From the NCBI GenBank assembly GCA_950295325.1, contig OX485806.1, forward strand, positions 37,572,001 through 37,636,000: 64,000 bases of DNA. Direction: 5' to 3'. Source of the stretch: Polytrichum commune. Taxonomy: Eukaryota > Streptophyta > Polytrichopsida > Polytrichales > Polytrichaceae. Both the position numbers and the translations under genes were made by a program. A model generated the notes under the pieces. The model saw only the letters and a program-made list of their open reading frames with translations. It ran no database searches and was not told the DNA's origin. This document shows, one piece after another, positions 57,459 through 64,000 of this stretch; the first letter of the stretch is position 1; every line of letters starts with the position of its first letter.

Positions 57459-57638
57459 ATAACATTATCAAGCAATGTGCGTTTGTTCACTGTCGGCCCT
57501 GATAAAATAACCATGGGATGCCCCAACCTAGTGCAGATTCATATTCAATCGGAGTCTCTTTGCACTAGGTTGGGGGCATCCCATGGTTATATTCACAACG
57601 TCCACATGAACAAATGCACACTGTTGAATAATGTTATG
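57459..57638. repeat. Foldback element, family E, copy 5 (180-bp near-palindrome)
   Basis: Outer arms CATAACATTAT...GCAATGTGCGTTTGTTCA pair with TGAACAAATGCACACTG...AATAATGTTATG. Inner arms of about 29 bp (ATAACCATGGGATGCCCCAA and its complement, one extra G) pair almost perfectly. Confidence 0.8.
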
Positions 57639-57682
57639 ATGGCCCCCACATAACTGAAAATCATATAATACAACTTCCACAT

Positions 57683-58203
57683 CAATGTCCGGGGAGATTT
57701 TGGGCTTATTCGGTCATTATCCTAGGGTTTCCAAGTCCAACCGGTTACATGTTGACACGTTTCGGTTTTTCTTTATCAAATTGGGGTGAAGTCTTATAAG
57801 CTCCTCTAAAATAATACGATGGGTAATCTTCCCAAAGTTTTGAACTTCATTCGGTTGTTTCTCCTCCATTCAACCAGTTCCTCTTTAACGGATCTGTCTA
57901 AATACCCCCATCGAGCGTGGCTCGGAGGCCAGGTTCGGGAGGGGGTGGCAGGGTTGGGGTAAAACAAGCCCCCTATTTTTTTAATTGGGTGGGGCCTTAC
58001 TTGATCTCATAGGGGGCTTCCTAGAGTAATTTGGGGCCGCAGGACCCAAATTTAGCAAAACAAAAACCAAAAAAAGTCCCCAAGGGGCCAAAACGGGGAG
58101 GGCCAGAAAAATGAACCCCACCGAACTTGGCCTCCAAGCCACGCTCGATGGGGGTATTTAGACCCACTCCTCTTTAACTAGCATCCGGTTCTCCGCATTC
58201 ATT
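57683..58203 (+). mobile_element. MITE, family B, copy 5, interrupted
   Basis: Family B halves (CCGGGGAGATTTTGGGCTTA; TAGCATCCGGTTCTCCGCAT) separated by the 57890-58167 insert. 9-bp flanks CTTCCACAT and GTTCCACGT (7 of 9 identical). Confidence 0.78.
57890..58167. mobile_element. Mutator-like MITE with 11-bp TSD, nested in family B
   Basis: 278 bp. Inverted ends of over 40 bp (left GTCTAAATACCCCCATCGAG from 57895; right CTCGATGGGGGTATTTAGAC). The flanking duplication TCCTCTTTAAC is at 57879-57889 and 58168-58178. Long ends and a 9-11-bp duplication fit a MULE-derived MITE. No coding capacity. Confidence 0.85.
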
Positions 58204-58469
58204 GTTCCACGTATTCGGGTTCCATGTTCTTTATTTGTTTACGCAATCATCTTATTTTGGAAGAAATTGCATCAATCAAAATCATGTTTCTGCAACATAG
58301 TATCTAGGAGAAGATGTGTGCGTCTCCATCACAGATTGGTGCCAGATTTCAATGGACTCTGCTTGGGATACGGACGTTCACCCGTAACTTTCAAATTGTG
58401 CAAACTTTGACAGAGGTCTAAAACATGTGAGTGCAACGCTAAAGTTTGCAATGGATAAAAACATGGGAC

Positions 58470-58896
58470 TCAGGTAGAAATACCATAACCCGTGACAATA
58501 GGGTGATTCGCATTGAAGATCTGGTCTGACAATCGTGAGACAATTTTCCAAGATAGGCGAGACGGATTCATGAAGAATGCAAGTCGTTTCGTATTTTTCT
58601 GCCTTATACAAAATATGCTACAATTTTTCAAAGTGGAAAGTTGTCCAACCCCCTACTCGTTCACTAGATTCTCCCTACACCGAACACGGTAATCCGCATT
58701 TCCATACAAAACATCGCCTAAATCGGTTACCTCATGAGTACATTAACACTTGACTCCCGTTGGCTACACTAAGTGTACACGCATTGAAGTTGCCACTGAG
58801 CCATGATCGGTTTCAGAAATGGCATTTCACCATTATGACAGCGGTCTAGTGCACGGCTAGAGGGTGGTTAACGGGTTATGATATTTCTACCTTAGG
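58470..58896 (+). mobile_element. Family G element, uninterrupted copy
   Basis: About 425 bp, ends AGGTAGAAATACCATAACCC and GGTTATGATATTTCTACCT. It supplies the empty sites for the two elements nested in the copy at 21547-24400. Confidence 0.82.
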
Positions 58897-58986
58897 GAGC
58901 GATTTAAGTAGCTAGGGTTGTACTACTTGAGAAAAATGTAGTAAATTTGAATAATCTGCAATTTATTTTATAAAGAATGTGTATTG

Positions 58987-59055
58987 CTAGAAGGAGGAGT
59001 CGAACCTCCAACCTCGTGGTTAACAACCACATGCTCCAACCAACTGAGCTTGAAA
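58987..59055 (-). pseudogene. tRNA-Asn(GTT)-like sequence with lost 5' acceptor strand
   Basis: On the minus strand AGCTCAGTTGG (A box), anticodon arm GTGGTTGTTAACCAC with anticodon GTT, T arm GGAGGTTCGACTCCTCC and 3' acceptor TTCTAGC match nuclear tRNA-Asn. The 5' acceptor strand is replaced by unrelated sequence (GATTTTC), so the cloverleaf cannot close. Either a pseudogene or a SINE/retro-derived copy; both Pol III boxes are intact. Confidence 0.8.
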
Positions 59056-59059
59056 ATCC

Positions 59060-59974
59060 CTACCGGGGTTACACGAAGAATTTACAAGGCACAAAAAGTC
59101 AACGAAAGTAAGTCCCAATTACTTTTCCAAAAAATTTGTTGAAAACAACTAGACGTTAAAGATGCCTAGCTAAGAGGATTCAAAGTGGATCAAGGAATTC
59201 GAATTTTTGGCACAACACCATGGAACCAAGTTCCATAGAACATGGTCCACGAGGCCATGACAAAGTAATCTTGGATATCAAAGTCGTGACAAGAACAAAT
59301 GAAGTCATCGTCCTTTGATGTGAGCATTGATCTTCTCTCTCTAGGTCCATCTTTTCCATGAACCATTCAACAACGGTTCATGCGACAAGGTTCATGAACG
59401 ATGGAGGGGTTGAATGTGATGGCACATTGTCATGAGGATAAGATTTGGTGAGCTACATGTTAGTGACCACCGTGTCATGCACACCATGAATACAAAGGCG
59501 CTCTTGCTTCCAAGAATCCATGCAATCACCCGGCAACGTCGAGGCGTTGTAATCCTGGAATATTGAGAAATTGCACTCCCATGGTGATGCTAATTTGCTT
59601 GTATCACAGGTGTCGGAGGAGTAGAATTGGAATAAGTTGTAAATAGCTGCCCAAGGGATACCAAAAGAAGGATGGGATCAAAGTCCCATTTTTAATGCAG
59701 GGCCACCGAATGAGCACGTGCTAGTTACTTCTTACAATTACCAATTATTGGTGTGAATCGCAAAGAAGAGGGCCAATGGGGGAAGGAATAGTTGAAGAGA
59801 GCCGTGAGGAGATGGGATGATAGGACTTGTGTGTGCAATGAAGTTTCCGGAGGATAGGGGAAAGCGGTTATTTCTGCAGTGACGACCATCCCCCAACCAT
59901 GCAGTGAAGTGAGAAGAAGGATCAAAGAGATAAGGGAAAGCCCGCATGGGTCGAAAGTGGCACAATATGTCGCA
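59060..59974. other. Repeat-like spacer
   Basis: Moderate GC, phrases such as CCATGAACCATTCAACAACG and GTTCATGCGACAAGGTTCAT; resembles decayed retroelement DNA but nothing definite. Confidence 0.35.
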
Positions 59975-60400
59975 CACCTCTCCATGAGGAGTGCCCGAAA
60001 CACCATGGACACAAGGGGGACCCCGGAGTGATACCCGGGACTTGTGGCGCCGTTGGTGAGAGGGCCCAAGTGATCCTAGTGTGGGTGAGTGCCCAGGGCG
60101 TTGGGAACGCCTCCCACCCACAGAGACTAGGAGGCACGAGGGTAAGGACATGAGCTATGCGTAGCATATGGTGTGTTGTTTCTAGAATGCTCAAGATCAC
60201 CTCAATCGGAGGTGTGAGCTAGGAGTTATGGCAATTTGAGTGGGGCGCTGTCCCGGGACAGCGCCCTGGTACAGCAGTGGCCTGGGAGTGGCTCCCGGGA
60301 CTGCCAAGGTTTGGATAGGCATAACTTCCTCAATACTTGCCCGAATGGGGCAAGTGAGGGGTCCATTGTCATCTACGTGAAGCGTAGATGATGATAAAGT
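59975..60400. repeat. Dispersed repeat, family J, copy 2
   Basis: Better preserved than copy 1 at 20330: ACACCATGGACACAAGG, CTAGTGTGGGTGAGTGCCC, GGGACAGCGCCCTGG. Contains a small hairpin (GGCGCTGTCCCGGGACAGCG) and ATCTACGTGAAGCGTAGAT. Confidence 0.55.
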
Positions 60401-61299
60401 GATTGCTTGGTAGCATCCAAGATCATACAAGGAAGTTACGATGTTTTGAAGCTATTAGGGGCTTCTAGCCCCAGCGCCTAAGTGGAAATGTCTACTTGGC
60501 CCCAACTCTTGGTAGAGAGACAAAAAGTTTCTTGACGGTGGAGTAGGGACCCTGCCAAAAGTCCTAGAGGCTTATATAGGTGAGGAGGTGTGGCCTCACC
60601 CACCCGAGGCTGAACGGCACAGCTTCCATGGGCTTTGGCCTAATGTGAGAGCATAGTTGCCTAATATGATTCGGGTTGTTGTAATGTTGCTCCGGCAACG
60701 CGATGATCAACATAAGATTGGACTTCCATCCATGGAAGTCTACATCTAAGAATTGGTTACCGATTAAGAGGTGAGTCCTGAAAGTAAAGTAAGGGGGTTG
60801 GTTTCCCTCCTATGAACTATAAGGTCCGGAATAGGAGGAGCTAACCATTAGCATGACGGAATACAAAGGGTTAGCACTCGTGACCCTTGCTAGAAATGAA
60901 AATGATCAATATAGTTAAGGGGAGCTAGCGGGGGTTGCGACACAATAGATTGCATAACTTTAATTGTAGATGAAGTTGGGAGTGGTTGGGATGTAAAGTT
61001 TGGTGAAACCAAGTTGTTGAGTGGAAAAACGGAAACAAAAGTGCCAATTGCATGACCATCTATCGAGGATTCCAAAGCTTGGAAATTTTTCTATAGTTGA
61101 GGTGAGCCTCTCTATTGTGGCAGCATTATAACGACAATTTCCCAAGGAATTATAAATGTTTTGTTGAGTTGACATATTACACAAGGGAGGGGGGAATGGA
61201 GATTCGTACGGGGAAGGCGATGGCCGAAGACCTTGAAGTGGAGCCACTCTGAACAAAGCAAGATCCACCAGCATAAAAGAAGCAGGTGGAACGAGCTTC
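60401..61299. other. Repeat-like region, possible LTR or retroelement remnant
   Basis: GGCTTATATAGGTGAGG at about 60570 resembles an LTR promoter TATA box. Inverted ACTTCCATCC-ATGGAAGT near 60725. No primer-binding site or polypurine tract could be matched, so the element type is open. Confidence 0.3.
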
Positions 61300-62080
61300 C
61301 AGATTTTTTGGTGTCATATGAGGCAAACATGTGTCTTGTTCTCCACACTTTAATAAACGTCACCTCTAGGGCCATTTTTTTCGCTTCCCCCTTATTGGAC
61401 TTGTGAATGGCTTCCCATGCAGTCGTTCCAACATGGATTGTTGTTTACAATGCCCTTAGGATGGCTACACCTACTTGAAATGCTTCATGTCACATGTCTT
61501 GGGCAGTTTTTAAGACACCAAATGTTCCACACCATGAGATTTTGTAGAACATCCAATGGTCTTCTATCCAAGAATGGAAAGGTAGCGGTAAGGTGTTAAT
61601 GTCCCTCTTCCTCCATTGAAAAAGAAGGGACATCATCCAGTGCCCACATGATAATTGTTTCCTTATCTTGATAACACTAAGGAGGCCAAATTCTTCCTGC
61701 AATTTACCGAAAATAACCCAAACCCGATTGACACTAGGGCACTCATAAAATGCGTGGGATTGCATTTCTATGACATAAACTAGACATAGAGAACAAGTTT
61801 TAGAGCAATTAACTTTGATCCTCCATTCTCCAATGGGGAGTCCATCCTCCAAACATTGCCACAAGGACGATGAGATTTTCATGGGTAGCCAAAGGTGCCA
61901 CACCTCTACATAGAATATTTTTCTCTAACCAAACAAAAACCCTTTTGCACTCAATATGCTTTGTGCATTTCGCAATGGGAAAATTCTCATAAAGGCATGT
62001 ACGATACCCTTGCCTTGTTGAATATCCAAAAAAATGAGTTTCCAATAAATATGTGCATCTCTTCGTATACCAATCCATGG
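61300..62080 (-). pseudogene. LINE-type reverse transcriptase C-terminal (zf-RVT) remnant
   Basis: Minus-strand frames joined by frameshifts give a zf-RVT-like segment: RVFVWLEKNIL, then KISSSLWQCLEDGLPIGEWR, then CSLCLVYVIEMQSHAFYECP with the C-x2-C ... H-x4-C pattern, followed by VW. The pattern is typical of the region after the reverse transcriptase in plant non-LTR retrotransposons. A further block near 61320 (FIKVWRTRH) may be downstream sequence. At least two frameshifts; no upstream reverse transcriptase domain in the window. Confidence 0.7.
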
Positions 62081-62552
62081 GATCAAATGGCAGAGTTGTC
62101 GCTAGAAGGGAAAGTTATACCAGAGGTATGATCCTACTGAAATTGGATACATGGGGTTACATGCAACGCTCTAAGGTCTAGGGTTTGCACAATATGCTCA
62201 TCACTAGCTATATGCACCTATATCTGAAGGAATATCTATGGTGTCCTTAAATTCCACCTCATAAGATTGCAAAATGGGAATCTATGTACTCAACTGTTTT
62301 TTGGATCAACTGAGAGCATATGAAACACTTGAGTTGCACTCTCCCCTAGAGGTAAAAGCTTCCAATCTCCAGCTAGGAGTGGGGGAGGTGGATATAAAGT
62401 ACGTGGCATTGAACCTTGAATTTGACGAAACCTAAACCCTAAACTCAGTTGGTTTATATTGGGGGCTCAACATTTAGACTGCCCATTGATTTCCATGAGT
62501 GTGAATTGTTGTCCCACAAATCATCTACCTTGCGCAAACCTAATAACATCCA
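62081..62552. other. Spacer, nothing recognised
   Basis: No coding signal. TAAACCCTAAAC at about 62431 is a single telomere-like phrase only. Confidence 0.4.
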
Positions 62553-62993
62553 ATGTTGAAAAGTCATTGGTTGAGTGTTATCCGAGGTAAGACTATGGAA
62601 ATTGATCAAATGAGGATTCGAACAGAGGGGTTATCGTCTCACTTAAGATTGTGTCTTGAGTATGTATTAGGTAATCGTTTTATTGGAACCGGTTATCGGT
62701 GCAGAACCAGTTCCAATAAAACGATTACCGGACGTAACCAGTTGGCCGCTTTGTTGAGCCGCGCAGGTGACCTAAACAATGGGTCACCTATCAGCATAAC
62801 CGATTTAGATGATCATAACCGGCTGGGATGTCGAGGTTATCGTCCGCAAACCTATGTGCTCAGAGCCAATCGTGTAGTGCCACCTCGGCGTAACAAAGCA
62901 GCCAACCGGTTACGGCTGGACAAATTCCTTTCCGAGTTACACACCAGGATTTCCAACGAACTAAGTTATTCCAATATATTCAGTACATTTTAA
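62553..62993 (+). CDS. Open frame of 146 codons in a CpG-rich patch, doubtful
   Basis: An ATG-to-stop frame of 441 nt, one of the longest in the window outside the known genes. The translation is Arg/Leu/Asn-rich (SHLRLCLEYVLGNRFIGTGY; PRRNKAANRLRLDKFLSELH) and matches no family I know. The first 60 nt come from AT-rich sequence, the remainder from a patch with more than 20 CpG. It spans a 24-bp inverted repeat, unusual for coding DNA. It may be a relic of a mobile element. Confidence 0.2.
   Translation: MLKSHWLSVIRGKTMEIDQMRIRTEGLSSHLRLCLEYVLGNRFIGTGYRCRTSSNKTITGRNQLAALLSRAGDLNNGSPISITDLDDHNRLGCRGYRPQTYVLRANRVVPPRRNKAANRLRLDKFLSELHTRISNELSYSNIFSTF
62671..62728. repeat. 24-bp inverted repeat with 10-nt loop
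   Basis: Left arm GTAATCGTTTTATTGGAACC plus GGTT (62671-62694) and right arm 62705-62728 are complementary at 23 of 24 positions; the loop is ATCGGTGCAG. Confidence 0.95.
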
Positions 62994-63006
62994 GCACATT
63001 TGTACA

Positions 63007-63075
63007 CCAGGAAGTTGAATCCAGGTCTATTGTTTGGAATGCAATTATCCTAACCATTGCATTATGGACACTTGT
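63007..63075 (-). repeat. tRNA-Gly(TCC)-like SINE head
   Basis: On the minus strand TGCAATGGTTAGGATA resembles an A-box/D-arm, ATTG..ATTCCAA..CAAT an anticodon arm with a 7-nt loop and TCC, and CTGGATTCAACTTCCTG a T arm (four of five pairs). Decay of the B box and acceptor stem indicates a SINE or tRNA relic rather than a gene. Confidence 0.45.
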
Positions 63076-64000
63076 CATGTTATGGAATGAGGGAGTAGGG
63101 GTCCAAGCATAGAGAGTGGACCAAAATAGTGCTCCGGTATACTAAAATCATATTTGGTCAAAGGCCTAAAGTAATAACAAAGGATTGTTCAAAAAAAAAT
63201 TTCATAGTGACCTCTATTGTTATGTTAAGCACTCAAATGTAGATTATGAAGTTGATATGTTCGATAAAAGTGATGCTCAAAACAAATGATTGAATTTGGT
63301 TTCCAATGTAAGTTTCATAACATTTAATATTTTGAAGTTGGAAGTAGTTTAATATTTCTTGAGGACCTCATCACAAAAATTTGTAGAATAACATCAATAT
63401 AATATAATTTTACCATATTCTAAACAAATTTCAGTCAGTTGCTTGTTCAATATCACCTACTTGCATGTGAGGAAATGTAACATCCCTCTTACTATCGCCA
63501 AAACTGAAATGGCGCTTAATACGCGCACATAAGCATCAAAGTCTCATTTGAGATCAGGTTTGTCTGTCCAGAAAACAGTACTTCGTCCCAACAAAAGTTA
63601 GTAGCATTTCGTATGTTAACCTATACTCCGCTGGAAATTCAGACATGCGGACGTTTAGTCTAAACTGGCTAACTTCGCACCATTGCCAACTTACGTTGCA
63701 ATTCACATTATGCAAAATCCTGGACCACAATGCCAGGGAACAATGGTGAAATGAATCACAATGAGCCCCAGACCCAGAGACCTGCACCTAATCTCAACAC
63801 AAAATTCTCTCGCCCCAGTTGCAATGCTTGCAAAGTACGTTAAAGCCTGATTGAATGCCTCAATTGCACAAGGGTCTATGCAGTACACTTTAAAGACAAA
63901 TCGATTTGCTTATTGATCATCGTCAATATGGTCCTTCACGATGACAAGCTCAATTCCATACAGGAAACAATCACGAAACTCCGCAAAAAACATGTAAGAA
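63076..64000. other. Spacer at window end
   Basis: Overlapping short frames near 63.55-63.89 kb sit in a GC-richer segment, but no family is recognised; a gene could extend beyond the window edge. Confidence 0.35.

Noticed and set aside
62425-62440. TAAACCCTAAAC, telomere-like
   Set aside because: A single occurrence of the plant telomere-like motif, not an array.
62600-62640. GGATTCGAAC, a possible tRNA B box on the minus strand
   Set aside because: No A box or T stem at the right spacing.

Overview
The window looks like nuclear DNA of a land plant with a large, repeat-rich genome. The evidence is long AT-rich spacers with few CpG, GT-AG introns, a complete plant-type TRAP-beta gene, and a very dense population of small DNA transposons of plant superfamilies (Stowaway, PIF/Harbinger-like, hAT-like, Mutator-like, pogo). 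A plant HSP70 of the HSPA12 type and an intronless, very basic linker-histone-like gene point to a non-flowering plant (lycophyte, fern or bryophyte more than an angiosperm). That placement is inference; no marker gene fixes the species.

Only four protein genes are well supported. (1) 14386-15885 (-): single-exon, 499-residue secretory/multi-pass membrane protein of unknown function, with an acidic repeat encoded by a 15-bp coding minisatellite. (2) 28133-28909 (-): linker histone H1-like protein with a 190-residue Arg/Lys/Gly/Ser tail, possibly protamine-like. (3) 31703-33808 (-): two-exon HSPA12-type HSP70, 591 residues, whose only intron is bounded by 15-nt exact direct repeats. (4) 40061-42912 (+): five-exon TRAP-beta (SSR2), 193 residues. 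Weaker calls are a possible exon near 29.5 kb and a CpG-rich open frame with a 24-bp hairpin near 62.7 kb. The genes do not form an evident pathway; the 26.5-34.8 kb block is the GC-richer gene island.

The remainder is mostly transposon debris that can be sorted into families by comparing copies inside the window. I label them A (about 380 bp, TIR CACTACACTAAAT), B (about 225 bp, 9-bp target duplications, Mutator-like), C, D, E and L (foldbacks), G, J, K, M and N (dispersed). Several nested insertions can be read exactly because another copy in the window supplies the empty site: G at 21547-24400 carries an 8-bp-TSD element and a TA-TSD element; three of five B copies carry a different element each; and a fragment of the 499-residue gene (2247-3480) is interrupted by a Harbinger-like element. 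There is also a decayed pogo/Lemi-type transposase (10.2-11.7 kb), a non-LTR (LINE) zinc-binding remnant (61.3-62.1 kb), four tRNA-like sequences that are probably SINE heads, a four-copy 210-bp tandem array (17.5-18.4 kb) and a decayed 170-210-bp tandem series (37.0-37.8 kb). No rRNA gene, CRISPR array, organellar DNA or intact autonomous transposon was recognised.
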